A stretch of 64,000 nt of DNA from positions 1,815,353-1,879,352 of the forward strand of contig NZ_CP027806.1 of the NCBI RefSeq assembly GCF_003353065.1, given 5' to 3'. The translations under genes and the position numbers were made by a program. Within the stretch, counting starts at the first letter, position 1, and each line of letters begins with the position of its first letter. The stretch is from Cyclonatronum proteinivorum (GTDB taxonomy: Bacteria; Bacteroidota; Rhodothermia; Balneolales; Cyclonatronaceae). The notes below the pieces were generated by a model, which was given only the letters and a program-made list of their open reading frames with translations, made no database searches and had not been told where the DNA came from. Below, piece by piece: positions 24,682 to 34,105 of this stretch.

Positions 24682-27600
24682 TCATCCGGACTTTAAAGAA
24701 TCATCAGAAGCGTCTTCTGCAAATTCGCTTTCGTTGGATTTGCGCACGAGATCTTTCACGATTTCATCGAGCTCTCGGGTTGTTTCCTTCAGCATATCAA
24801 GCAGCTCAGCCTGTTGGCTCAGGGTTTCTTCGGGGTAATTTTGGATGAGATCAACGACACCCAGAATGTTGGCTACCGGTCTGCGCACGACATGCGACTG
24901 ATGCCAGGCAATATCGCGCAGGGTTTTATTTTGTTTGAGGATGACATCCTGCCGCATTTTGAGCTCGGTCACATCCTGTAAAATCAGGATGGAAAGCTTT
25001 TTGTCTCCGGCGATGAAATGATTCAGACTTAGAAAAACGGAAAGCTCCCCGCCGCTTTTTGTTTTAACTGTGATGAAACCGGGTACTTTTTTTGCGCGGC
25101 TTGACGCGCGAAGGTAGGACCATAAACGGCGTGCCCTTGCTTTGCTGTCCGCATCAGGCAGTAGTTTTGTAACATCGGTATGCAGTATTTCTTCTTCGGT
25201 GTACCCGATAACGCGTTCAAATTCTTCATTCACAAACTCAATTTCCAGGTCCTCTCCGATAATGACAAGCGGGTGCGGCACGGATTCAATGGTACGCTGC
25301 AGTTTGTGCTCACTCTCTTTTAGGAGACGTTCCTGTTTCTTCCGGTCGGTGTAGTCGATACCTACACACTGCACTTCGCCGGGTTTCCCGTTGGGTTTAA
25401 AGATGATTGAAAAGTCCCATAAGGTATAGGCGTAAGAGCCGTCTTCAAGTGGTTTTCGCATGTCAACCTGAATCACTTTACCAGGGTTTTGCATCAGCTC
25501 TGCAATGGTTTCAACAACCTTCGGCTGATCTTCTGAATGAATGGAACTCATGCAATTGATACCGGAATAAGGTATCGGGCCACCCTCATCTTTCTTATAC
25601 AAAAACCCAAAGGTTTCCAGAAATTTGGGGTTTGCGTAGGTGTAATTTCCCGCAAGATCGGTACGGATAACATAGCAGGTTTGCAGTTCCAGCAGGCTTC
25701 GGGTGCGCAGTTCTTTAAGTCGCAGCTGTTCGGTCCGATACCGGTGTATAAAGGCTAACGCGCCTAAAAATAAAAATCCGCAGAGGAGGTAGAACCAGAT
25801 TGTTTCATAAAAGAAAGGGGGAACGACAACCGGCATGCTTGCAAAAACAGGTGTGCCGTCAGGACCCGTTACACGGACGCGCAACAGGTACTCTCCGGGA
25901 GGTACATTTGTAAATACCGCTGTTCGACCGGAAACGGGGCGGCGCCAGGTTCTTTGAAGCCCTTCAAGCTGATAAGAAAACGTAATCATGTCGGGGTTAC
26001 GAAAATTCGGCAGCGTAAAGCTCACCCTGAAATCCCGTTCACCCAGCGGGAGGGCAATGCTTTCAAACAATCCGGCCTGCAGGCTTTGGTCATTAAAAGA
26101 AACCCGGTCGATAACCGGCTGACTCAGGTTATCGGCACCAATGTTCAGAAACTCATCGGGATTAATAATCACGAGCCCTACCTGATTGGGAAAAACGATC
26201 AGGCCATTATCGAGCAGGGTGCCCGAGTTGCTGACGCCTCCGTTACCTTCATTATTGCGAAGCCCTTGCTCGTCTGTAAGTTTAAGGATGAGCAGCTGAC
26301 TCGTCTCCCGGTTCGCAAAGGCATTAAGGTTTTGTTCTGAAAATCGCATAATGCCGCCGTTGGAATTGACCCACAAGTAGCCGTGCGGATCAGCGATAAT
26401 GCGGTGCAGCCCGTGATTGAGCAGCCCGTCGGAAGTGCCAACGCTAATGGTTTCAACGATCTCACCTTCCGGATTAAAGACAATCCGGTTCAGACCCCTG
26501 TCTTGTGTAGCAAGCCAGATCGTGTCGTTTGAAGTGCTGTGTATATCACGTACAAAATTACTCGCGATACCATCATCGGTTACATATCGCTTGTAGCTCC
26601 AGTCTGATGTGTTGACCCTGAACAGACCGTTGCCGTTGGTCCCAATGAGGAGACTGCCATCAGGCAGGCTCAGGAATGCACGCGCACGATTGATTTGCTG
26701 TCCTGTTTTATCTTCAATACGAAAAACAGCCCCATCTTTGCGGACAATCAGCCCGTCTGTTGAACCGACAAATAAAATATGATCAGACGTTTTGTACATG
26801 CCGGTTACGATCGTCTGCGGAAGGAATTCCAGGCTATCTAACCAGTCAGCTTGAACCCATCTATTGCTTTTTAATTCAAAGAGCGGAAAAGACTCGGTTG
26901 AAGCGTAAACGGTCTGATCGACCGGGTTTACAAAAAGGTATTGGGCGTCATGATTTGCTTCATCGAAAAAAAAAAGATTTTCTACTGCTGACGTTTCGAG
27001 GTCAATATTAAGCGTGAAACGGGGAAAGCCCTGCACCAGCAATTCCTGCGGGCTTTTTTGCACGATGGAGTAGGTGTTTCTGAACCGGAAGTCATCGCTG
27101 CCGTTAAAATTGCGCACCTTACTTTCCTTAATCTGAAACATGCCGTTGTTACGGGTGAAAATCCAGATGGTGCCTTCATGATCTTCAAATCCCCCGCGAA
27201 GCTCCTGGTTTTCAATCACGAACTGCCCGTTAATGGAAACCGAAACGGAATCAAAATACACCGTATTTCCGCTTACCCGCAGGTCGAAATCCTGCATAAA
27301 GGGCAGGATTGCTCCTTTTTTAGTACCAAGCCGGTCTATCTGATGTGCTATTTCATCACTGCCTGAGAAGTGCGGCAGATCAGTCAGGCTGGTCTGATCA
27401 TGATTGGTGAAAGTGAAGCCATCAAATGCGCTTACATTTCCGTAAGGGCTTGCTACCCAAATTATCCCGTCGGAATCTATGCCAATGCTGCGCAGGCGGT
27501 TTGTTGACAGGCCGGGTGCATTCAGCATGTTCATGGTTGTAAACTCATACCCGTCGTACCGCACCAACCCATCATAAGTTGTGATATACAAGAAGCCGTC

Positions 27601-27744
27601 TTTGGCCTGTACCATTCGTTGAACAGCATTGAGCGGCAGTCCGTCAGCTATGGTGTACTGTTTTACTACGTATTCAGGAGCGGCGTCTGTAGCAAAAGGG
27701 TTGTTCTGCAGGAATAAGGCAAGGATTAAAATCCCAATAAGCAT
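24682..27744 (-). CDS. propeller-type sensor (Reg_prop, Y_Y_Y, two PAS, HisKA-like; no ATPase domain)
   Basis: A 1020-residue membrane sensor. After a signal/anchor helix, about residues 25-570 form two-component-regulator propeller repeats (DGLPLNAVQRMVQAKDGFLYITTYDGLVRYDG), followed by a Y_Y_Y domain (about 575-645), one transmembrane helix (about 651-671) and two PAS domains (about 690-925). The C-terminus has a histidine-box-like helix (IAWHQSHVVRRPVANILGVVD, near 948) and ends at 1020 without an ATP-binding HATPase domain. It is therefore not a complete kinase; it may signal through a partner kinase. A truncated paralogue lies immediately upstream (28001-29482). Confidence 0.85.
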   Translation of the reverse strand: MLIGILILALFLQNNPFATDAAPEYVVKQYTIADGLPLNAVQRMVQAKDGFLYITTYDGLVRYDGYEFTTMNMLNAPGLSTNRLRSIGIDSDGIIWVASPYGNVSAFDGFTFTNHDQTSLTDLPHFSGSDEIAHQIDRLGTKKGAILPFMQDFDLRVSGNTVYFDSVSVSINGQFVIENQELRGGFEDHEGTIWIFTRNNGMFQIKESKVRNFNGSDDFRFRNTYSIVQKSPQELLVQGFPRFTLNIDLETSAVENLFFFDEANHDAQYLFVNPVDQTVYASTESFPLFELKSNRWVQADWLDSLEFLPQTIVTGMYKTSDHILFVGSTDGLIVRKDGAVFRIEDKTGQQINRARAFLSLPDGSLLIGTNGNGLFRVNTSDWSYKRYVTDDGIASNFVRDIHSTSNDTIWLATQDRGLNRIVFNPEGEIVETISVGTSDGLLNHGLHRIIADPHGYLWVNSNGGIMRFSEQNLNAFANRETSQLLILKLTDEQGLRNNEGNGGVSNSGTLLDNGLIVFPNQVGLVIINPDEFLNIGADNLSQPVIDRVSFNDQSLQAGLFESIALPLGERDFRVSFTLPNFRNPDMITFSYQLEGLQRTWRRPVSGRTAVFTNVPPGEYLLRVRVTGPDGTPVFASMPVVVPPFFYETIWFYLLCGFLFLGALAFIHRYRTEQLRLKELRTRSLLELQTCYVIRTDLAGNYTYANPKFLETFGFLYKKDEGGPIPYSGINCMSSIHSEDQPKVVETIAELMQNPGKVIQVDMRKPLEDGSYAYTLWDFSIIFKPNGKPGEVQCVGIDYTDRKKQERLLKESEHKLQRTIESVPHPLVIIGEDLEIEFVNEEFERVIGYTEEEILHTDVTKLLPDADSKARARRLWSYLRASSRAKKVPGFITVKTKSGGELSVFLSLNHFIAGDKKLSILILQDVTELKMRQDVILKQNKTLRDIAWHQSHVVRRPVANILGVVDLIQNYPEETLSQQAELLDMLKETTRELDEIVKDLVRKSNESEFAEDASDDSLKSG

Positions 27745-27886
27745 AAAAGCAAAAAAAGGTCGGAATTAAAAAATAAGCTTTAGCTTAAATCCGGTTAATG
27801 TCAAAAGGAAAAATATAAGAAGGTTAGGCTTAAGTAAAATACATAATAAGCGGTGTTTTTTTTGGCCTCATTTATCGCAGAAACAA

Positions 27887-28023
27887 GCTTCAACGCCGCC
27901 AGCGGGGAAATTTCGCAGCCTTTGCACCACACTCAAATTTGGGCTACCAGTGTATTTAGCTAAGTCAAATTTAAACAAATATTTAGCAAATAAACCCCGT
28001 TTAATTGTGAATAATGCGGGTTA
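27887..28023. repeat. MITE-like repeat, copy 2, at the cut end of the sensor paralogue
   Basis: The right end GTGAATAATGCGGGTTA matches copy 1. The interior has an inverted repeat AAATTTG (27935-27941) / CAAATTT (27966-27972). The left end is not the terminal repeat of copy 1 but a GCTTCAACGCCGCCAGCGGG sequence shared with copy 3. Its last bases encode the final residues (TRIIHN, stop) of the truncated sensor. Confidence 0.8.
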
Positions 28024-29482
28024 GCAGCTGCCGCGTAAGACCACTTGCGTAGGCGTTGAGGTTTTCCTCCTCAAATAGCATAATGCCGCCGTTTGAATTG
28101 ACCCACAGGTACCCGTATGCATCTGCAATAATGCGATGCAGCCCGTGATTAAGCAGTCCGTTGGCTGGTAAGATTTGGGCGCTGTCAGAAATGAATCCAT
28201 CATCATCCAAAATGATGCGGTTCAGGCCCCGGTCTTGCGTTGCAAGCCAAAGCGTATCCGGATGGCTAAAATGAATGTCGCGGATAAAATCACTGGATAA
28301 ACCATTAGCTGTTGTGAACTGCCGCCAGCTCCAGTCAGCCGGATTTAATTGGTAGATGCCGAATCCGTTGGTACCCATCCAAAGCAAGCCGTCTTCTGTT
28401 TCCCTGATGGTCCGCACCCAGCGAAAATTATGGCCTGTCTTATCTTTGACCCACTCGGATGTGCCGTTTTGGTCGACAATAAGTCCGTGCGCAGTCCCTA
28501 TAAACAAATCACCGTTTTGGGTGCGGTGCGTCGCATGAATGCCGGGTCTTTCCGGCTCCGCACGACCGAAAAGGGAGCTGAACCATGAAATTTCGGGCCA
28601 CTCACCATCCGTAAACTTTCTTAACCCTACTGCCTCGCTGTAGGCATAAACCGAACCATCAAGGGGATCGGCAAACATATACTGAAAACTACGGTTTTCG
28701 CCATTGATGATATTAAAGTTGTTTATCGTACCTGTATTACCGTCGTAGCGGATCGCAAAGTTCATGAATCCTTTGATCCATAGTTCCTGCGGGTTCGGTT
28801 CGAATACGGAATAGGTGTTTTCAAACGATATACCGTTGCGATCAGAGAAATTCCGCACCCGGCTTTCTCTGATCTGAAACAGACCATTATTTCGGGTATA
28901 CACCCATACCGTGCCTTCCTCATCCTCAAATCCGCCTCGTAATTCTTGATTGCCGAGTACGATCTGATTATTGATGGTTACGGCAGTCGAATCAATCCGA
29001 ATGGGTGTACCATCTGCCAGCTCATGGTTTGTTAAAAATGGTATCGCACCCCCGAGAGCACTTCCAAGCCTTCCGACCTGATTTGCGATGTCATCAAACC
29101 CTTCCAAAAAAGGGAGCTCCCGAAGATCCGTCTGATCATGATTGGTAAAAGAAACCCCGTCGAATGCACTCAGGTTGCCGTAAGGACTTGCGAGCCATAG
29201 CTTTCCGTGCTCATCAAATCCCAGACTCAGAAGCCGGTTTGTGGAAAGACCATAGGTATTGATTCGGTTGAAGACCTTGAACGCATAGCCATCGAAGCGC
29301 ACAAGTCCGTCATAGGTTGCCATGTACAGGAAACCGTCCCGCCCCTGCACAATTTGCTGAACCGCATTGAGCGGCAAGCCATCATTAATGGTGTATTGCC
29401 TTACAATATGCTCGTACGGGGCCTCCGGATCTGTCGGACTAAACTGAAATAATAATAAAAGGAGCAGAATGCCCGGATGCAT
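28001..29482 (-). pseudogene. propeller sensor paralogue truncated by the repeat
   Basis: 493 residues closely parallel to the first half of the 1020-residue sensor, with the same propeller motifs (DGLPLNAVQQIVQGRDGFLYMATYDGLVRFDG; ASPYGNLSAFDG; RDIHFSHPDTLWLATQDRGLNRI). Similarity stops at the segment that follows SNGGIMLFEEENLNAYA, and the last residues come from the repeat. The rest of the propeller, Y_Y_Y, membrane helix and PAS domains are missing. The remnant keeps a signal peptide, so a soluble periplasmic fragment could still be made, but it cannot signal across the membrane. Confidence 0.85.
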
Positions 29483-29662
29483 GATTCAAATGACAATATT
29501 ACAGAAAAGGTGCGGAATAATCTTTTAGACAGGCAAAGTCGAAAATTACCAAAAGGATACAACAGTTGAAATGGGTATCCTCGTCTAAACCTGCACAACC
29601 TCACAGCAAGTGTTGCAACATCTATTCTGCACGCATGTATTCTGCACGCATGCTGAAAGGGC

Positions 29663-30049
29663 CTATTCCTCCCGCATAAGATAGCGTAAAGCTGATAAAT
29701 TAATCAGAATAAAAAGGGGTATAAGTATGAGAAAGCGGGGTTTACGTACCTTGTGCCACTTTACCAGCATGCCGGTCCCGATTCCAATACTGCCACCGGC
29801 AGCGGCCACCGTAAGCAGCTGCGCTTCGCTGATCCGCCACTCCTTTGCAACCGCCTGACGCTTGTCAAACTCCATCAGAGAATAGCCGTGAAAGTTTAGC
29901 AGTATGAAACAAAAAGCAAGGATAAGACGCTTGTAAACTATAATGAAATCAGGGGTTGAAAGATTATTTGGATTACGACAAACGGTCTTTGTACCGCTCG
30001 AGCTTGCTTCGCAGGGTGCCTCTCGGTAATTCGAGCAAAGCAGCGGCAC
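29663..30049 (-). CDS. DUF1294 small membrane protein
   Basis: The C-terminal 85 residues fit DUF1294: MEFDKRQAVAKEWRISEAQLLTVAAAGGSIGIGTGM, then WHKVRKPRF and a second membrane helix. The first helix is IVYKRLILAFCFILLNFHG. The only ATG before the first helix is 30049, 77 nt inside the preceding regulator gene; the real start could be a rare codon close to 29973. Function unknown. It is the last gene of the regulator operon. Confidence 0.65.
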   Translation of the reverse strand: MPLLCSNYREAPCEASSSGTKTVCRNPNNLSTPDFIIVYKRLILAFCFILLNFHGYSLMEFDKRQAVAKEWRISEAQLLTVAAAGGSIGIGTGMLVKWHKVRKPRFLILIPLFILINLSALRYLMREE

Positions 30050-31334
30050 GGCTGATATTATGCTCTGTTTTCCGGAGTGCCCACTGCAAAATCTCGTATT
30101 CTTTTTCCGTCATAAAGGTCTCATATGAAGGATAGGTGCTGAGCTGAGAAGGCGTATCGGGTACACTTGAATCGGTGAGGCTGTTGTGCTGATCTGTGTC
30201 TTTGAGGCGCGACACAATGCCAAGGTCTTCGGTAGCAATAATGCGCTCGATGATGTTTTCAAGCTGCCGCACGTTCCCCGGCCAGTTAAAGGCGCAGAGG
30301 GTTTCGAAAAAATCCACCGGCAGTTCACGCATCAGCGCTTCGGCACCTCTTTTCTGAAAAAAGTGCTGGGCCAGTTCGGGGATGTCTTCCCTGCGGTCCC
30401 GCAGGGGCGGCAGGGTGAGCGGAATGATGTGCAGGCGGTAGTAAAGGTCTTCCCGAAACTTTTTCTCCCGCACCATCTGCTGCAGCTCAACTTTGGTCGC
30501 ACCGATAATGCGCACATCAAGCTGAATGCTTTCCGTGCCGCCTACCCGGTAAAACTGCCTTTCCTGCAGGATGCGCAGCAGCTTTACCTGAAGATGGAGG
30601 GGGAAGTCATCAATATCATCAATAAAAAGCGTGCCCCCGTGCGCACGCTCGAAGTAGCCCGTGTGCCGGCTAACTGCTCCGGAAAAGGCGCCTTCCTCAT
30701 GGCCGAAGAGTTCGCTTTCCAGCAGGCTTTCGGGTATAGCCGCGCAGTTCACGGCAACAAAAGGTTTGTCGCTTCGGCTGCTGTAGCGGTGCAGAGCCCT
30801 TGCCGTAACTTCCTTCCCCGTGCCGCTTTCTCCCTGAATCAGCACCGTATAGTCGTGAACGGCTACATTCCGGATGGTCTCGGTGAGCTTTCGCATTACG
30901 GCAGAACTGCCGATCATGGCCTTGTTTTCAATGTCATCCAGGCGTTTCCGCAGGACTTCGTTTTCAGAGCGGACCTGCCGGAACCCGTCGATATTCCGGA
31001 TCAGAATCAGAAACTTTTCGGGGGTCAGCGGTTTGGTCACATAGTCGTAAGCGCCGTTTTTGAGCGCCTGAACCGCAGTTTCTACGCTTGCATACGCGGT
31101 AATGACAATCACCTCGCTATCGGGATTGCTCTTTTTGGCTTCATCGAGTACCTGCATGCCGTCCCGCCTTGGCAGGCGAAGATCCGTGATGACCACATCG
31201 TACCTTTTCTGCTTCAGCAGCCTGATACCGGCTTCGCCTTCTGCGGCAGTATCGGTGCTGTGCCCTTCTTTGCGGAGCAGATCCGACAGGGTTTTTCGGG
31301 TGATGTTTTCGTCTTCAACAATCAGAATATTCAT
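29973..31334 (-). CDS. NtrC-family sigma54 response regulator
   Basis: A 453-residue activator: receiver domain (phospho-site D51 in VVITDLRLPRRDG), AAA+ domain with Walker A GESGTGKE near 165-172, the sigma54-contact motif as GAFSGA, and a Fis-type helix-turn-helix at the C-terminus (NISRAAALLELPRGTLRSKLERY). The Walker B segment reads GGTLFIDDIDDFPL, with Asp in place of the usual Glu. The gene overlaps the kinase gene by 4 bp. A good sigma54 promoter lies before the divergent phosphate genes at 34034-34049, which makes those genes its likely targets. Confidence 0.92.
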   Translation of the reverse strand: MNILIVEDENITRKTLSDLLRKEGHSTDTAAEGEAGIRLLKQKRYDVVITDLRLPRRDGMQVLDEAKKSNPDSEVIVITAYASVETAVQALKNGAYDYVTKPLTPEKFLILIRNIDGFRQVRSENEVLRKRLDDIENKAMIGSSAVMRKLTETIRNVAVHDYTVLIQGESGTGKEVTARALHRYSSRSDKPFVAVNCAAIPESLLESELFGHEEGAFSGAVSRHTGYFERAHGGTLFIDDIDDFPLHLQVKLLRILQERQFYRVGGTESIQLDVRIIGATKVELQQMVREKKFREDLYYRLHIIPLTLPPLRDRREDIPELAQHFFQKRGAEALMRELPVDFFETLCAFNWPGNVRQLENIIERIIATEDLGIVSRLKDTDQHNSLTDSSVPDTPSQLSTYPSYETFMTEKEYEILQWALRKTEHNISRAAALLELPRGTLRSKLERYKDRLS

Positions 31335-32842
31335 TTTTCTGCAAGAGGGAGGGTGATGGTAAAGCGGGTAAAGGCGCCTGCCTTGCTTTCCGCACGGATT
31401 TCACCGCCGTGTGCACTCATAATGCCATGCGTTACGGAAAGCCCCAGCCCGGTACCTTTGCCGGTATCTTTGGTGGAGTAAAAGGGTTCAAAAATAAGAT
31501 CAAGCTGTTCTTCGGAAATGCCGCAGCCGTTATCCCATACACTGATCTGAAAGGTTTGGGCATCCTGCAGACGGGTTTCAATGCGGATTTCGCCGCCTTC
31601 GGATACCGCGTCGAGGCTGTTCAGCATCAGGTTCATAAGCACTTCCTGCATCTGACCCGGATCTGCATTGAGCTCCGGCAGCGGGTCGTGATGGATGACC
31701 TGGGTTTCGATCTGCTTCTCCCGCAGGCGGTATTTCAGCAGGTCAAGCACGATTTGGATGTGACGGTCGAGCTGCAGCGGCTCATCCGTTTTTGCCCGCT
31801 GTCTTGCATAACCCAGCAGCTTTGAGACGACGGATTCAATCTGACCAAGCCCTTCGTTGATAAGGTCCAGATATTCGCGGGTTTGGTCTTCGTTTCGGAT
31901 ATCCTGCTGAATGCCGTACACGCAAAAGCGTAATCCGTTCAGCGGATTGTTCACCTCATGCGCTACCCCGGAAGCCAGCCGACCTATGGAGGCAAGCTTC
32001 TCGGCGTGAAAAACCTGTTTCTGCGCCTGTTCGAGCTGTTGCCGGGATTCCCGCAGCCGCTGCTTCAGTTTTTCGAAATGTTCAATCAGATATCCGATTT
32101 CGTCGCTCCGGGGCTTGAGCTGTGTGGGTGTGGTTTGGTCGAGGTCGATTTTATCCACCTCCGCAACAAGGTCACGCAGGGATGCCAGAATCCGGCTGAT
32201 GAGTATGTGCAGTATGCCGAGCGTGATGATGATGGCTAAAAGCGTGAGGATAAGCAGCAGGAAGAAAGAGTTGCTGATCTGTGTCCGTGCTGCAGAACTG
32301 TCGAAGCCGATGAGCACGCTCCCCCAGCGTTTTTGGCCAATCTGAAGAGGCTGAAACGCTTCCAGAATCCAGCTGTCGTCGCTGCGGTAAATGCGCGTAT
32401 GCGTATCACCGGAGGGCAAAATCCCGAGGACATCTGCGTCGGTTAGCTGCTGCCCGTATTCCGCGAGAGCACTGTGTGCAATCACAACATGATGGTTGTT
32501 GAGGATGCTGATATAGCGTACGCCCTCCACATTCTCCATGAACTGCTGAATGTGTGTTTCCAGAAGCTCCCCGCCCTGTTCCCGGTTTTCGGCATTGATC
32601 AGAATTTCGGTGACCGGAATGGCGAAGGACCGGACAAAGGAGCGGGCGCTTTCCTGCTGCTGATCTAAAATCAGAACCCGCCACTGCAGCAGCGCACCGG
32701 TCGAGATCAGTACCATCAGCAGGGATATGACCAAACCAGTGACAGCGATAATCCGGAAGCGGATGCTTGAGTGAAACCAGTTGGGGCTCTTTTGTGCCTT
32801 GGGTGCGGCTTCGCCCGCAGCTGCGTGCCTGATGCTACTCAT
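31331..32842 (-). CDS. sensor histidine kinase of the PhnD-like/NtrC system
   Basis: A 503-residue kinase with two transmembrane helices (about 29-52 and 192-214) around a periplasmic domain of about 140 residues, a HAMP-like linker, then HisKA with H in GVAHEVNNPLNGL and HATPase boxes (NLMLNSLDAV, DNGCGIS, GKGTGLGLSV). NtrB-like C-terminus. It overlaps both neighbours (8 bp with the binding protein, 4 bp with the regulator), so the three act as a unit: binding protein, kinase, activator. Confidence 0.92.
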   Translation of the reverse strand: MSSIRHAAAGEAAPKAQKSPNWFHSSIRFRIIAVTGLVISLLMVLISTGALLQWRVLILDQQQESARSFVRSFAIPVTEILINAENREQGGELLETHIQQFMENVEGVRYISILNNHHVVIAHSALAEYGQQLTDADVLGILPSGDTHTRIYRSDDSWILEAFQPLQIGQKRWGSVLIGFDSSAARTQISNSFFLLLILTLLAIIITLGILHILISRILASLRDLVAEVDKIDLDQTTPTQLKPRSDEIGYLIEHFEKLKQRLRESRQQLEQAQKQVFHAEKLASIGRLASGVAHEVNNPLNGLRFCVYGIQQDIRNEDQTREYLDLINEGLGQIESVVSKLLGYARQRAKTDEPLQLDRHIQIVLDLLKYRLREKQIETQVIHHDPLPELNADPGQMQEVLMNLMLNSLDAVSEGGEIRIETRLQDAQTFQISVWDNGCGISEEQLDLIFEPFYSTKDTGKGTGLGLSVTHGIMSAHGGEIRAESKAGAFTRFTITLPLAEK

Positions 32843-33758
32843 GGGCGGTGTGGGTCAGGAGGTGATCATAATCGCCGGCAAGTGCTGAGCTGAAACCATA
32901 GCGGAACTCGGGGTCCCAGCTGTTGAGCAGGGCGCGGTGTTCCGGCACTTCGGGGCTGAGGGGCAGCAGCAGCCGGCTGAACAGGGCAATCAGTTCATCC
33001 TCCCTTGACCCCGCCGCAACAACAAGCGGCGATCCCGGTACGGGGGCTGATTTTGCAATGACGCGAATTCCCCGACCTTCAAACTCCTGTGCGACGCGGT
33101 CTTTCACTGCGCCAGCATCAAAATTGTTGCGCATCACTTCGTAAATCACGGTATGATGGTGCTGCAGGAATCCGATCCTGGCACGGGTTTCGGCAGTAAG
33201 AACGGGACCGTTGCGGCTTTCGCTCAGCAGCCAGTTTCCTGAAAAAGAATCTTCAGAGGGCAACGCAAGCCTGTGGTTGTGCAGATCAGAAAGCGATGCG
33301 ATTCCGGAGCCTTCCTTCACGACAACCACTGACCGGAAAAAGGGCTCACCATCGGCGTTGAGTGGTTTGAGAACGGGTACAAGCGGGTACAAATCCCGGG
33401 TGTCGGCATAGATGAAAGAGCCGAGGAAGGCCGCATCAACTTCCCCGCTGACCAGCTGCAGAACCGTTGCCCGGTAGGAGCGGCTGGTTACAAGTTCAAA
33501 ATAGTAGTCCGAGGCTGAGGTGAGATAATCCATCAGCGGCTGATAGCCCCGGTACAGGACGTTGGAGGGGAAGCGGGAAACTACCCCAACCCGGATGGTA
33601 TCGGCCGGTGCAGGGCTAAGTCCGGCGGCTGATACTGGTTCCGAAACCGTCGGATAGGGTGTACTGATATCCAGAATACGGGCATGCAGCATGCTGCTCA
33701 GCCAGGCAAGTGCCAAAACGACGAGGCTTGTGTATAGTAGTAACCGAAGCTTGGTCAT
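32835..33758 (-). CDS. PhnD-like periplasmic binding protein, sensory
   Basis: A 307-residue protein from ATG 33758 (MTKLRLLLYTSLVVLALAW). The in-frame 33818 start adds residues with no signal features. One N-terminal helix anchors or exports it. The rest is a type-2 periplasmic binding fold of the PhnD family (phosphate/phosphite/phosphonate): TIRVGVVSRFPSNVLYRGYQPLMDYL, VDAAFLGSFIYAD, LADLHNHRLALPSEDSFSG-like segment, DAGAVKDRVAQEF. No ABC transporter genes are nearby. Its position in front of the kinase gene suggests that it is the ligand-sensing partner. Confidence 0.8.
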   Translation of the reverse strand: MTKLRLLLYTSLVVLALAWLSSMLHARILDISTPYPTVSEPVSAAGLSPAPADTIRVGVVSRFPSNVLYRGYQPLMDYLTSASDYYFELVTSRSYRATVLQLVSGEVDAAFLGSFIYADTRDLYPLVPVLKPLNADGEPFFRSVVVVKEGSGIASLSDLHNHRLALPSEDSFSGNWLLSESRNGPVLTAETRARIGFLQHHHTVIYEVMRNNFDAGAVKDRVAQEFEGRGIRVIAKSAPVPGSPLVVAAGSREDELIALFSRLLLPLSPEVPEHRALLNSWDPEFRYGFSSALAGDYDHLLTHTAHE

Positions 33759-33889
33759 CGGAGGGTAGCTGAAAAAAATAAATAAAGAAAAAGGGGAGCG
33801 ACTTTGCCGCCATAGCAAAATTCATACCCTGTGGTTAGAATTTAAGGTAAGCGATTTTCAGGCTGATAAACAAGGGTTTGGTTGTCTGG

Positions 33890-33949
33890 GTGGCGAAATA
33901 TCAACAGTAGTGGCGAAATGTCGCCGGTTGAGTGGCCGGTTTTCGCCAC
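33890..33949 (+). promoter_or_regulatory. probable enhancer sites for the NtrC-type activator
   Basis: GTGGCGAAAT occurs at 33890-33899 and 33910-33919, exactly 20 bp apart, and an inverted copy TTTTCGCCAC at 33940-33949. The second forms a near palindrome with TCGCC (GGCGA-AATG-TCGCC). Two helical turns between copies and a position 85-145 bp upstream of the sigma54 promoter are typical for bacterial enhancer-binding proteins. Confidence 0.7.
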
Positions 33950-34033
33950 TTCCGGTAATGAGGAATTTCGTATCTCGATGAAAACAGCCTTTATGAGGGC
34001 TTTGAACAGGGTTGGGCATGTACGGCCTGATTT

Positions 34034-34049
34034 TGGCACATATATTGAA
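34034..34049 (+). promoter_or_regulatory. sigma54 -24/-12 promoter of the phosphate genes
   Basis: TGGCAC (34034-34039), 5 nt, TTGAA (34045-34049) against consensus TGGCAC-N5-TTGCA: one mismatch in the -12 element. Transcription would begin near 34060, 46 nt before the first gene. The neighbouring activator has the GAFSGA sigma54-contact motif. Confidence 0.75.
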
Positions 34050-34058
34050 TATCCAACA

Positions 34059-34079
34059 ATGCTATTAGATTAATAGCAT
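34059..34079 (+). promoter_or_regulatory. 9-bp inverted repeat at the predicted transcription start
   Basis: ATGCTATTA (34059-34067), 3 nt, TAATAGCAT (34071-34079): perfect arms right at the predicted start of the sigma54 transcript. It could be an operator for another regulator or a 5' hairpin that stabilises the mRNA. I cannot tell which. Confidence 0.5.
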
Positions 34080-34105
34080 TTCAACATCCACAAAACCTCA
34101 AAAAA

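Noticed and set aside
30186-31481. 431-residue plus-strand frame opposite the sigma54 regulator
   Set aside because: It mirrors the regulator and kinase genes, whose domains are unmistakable.
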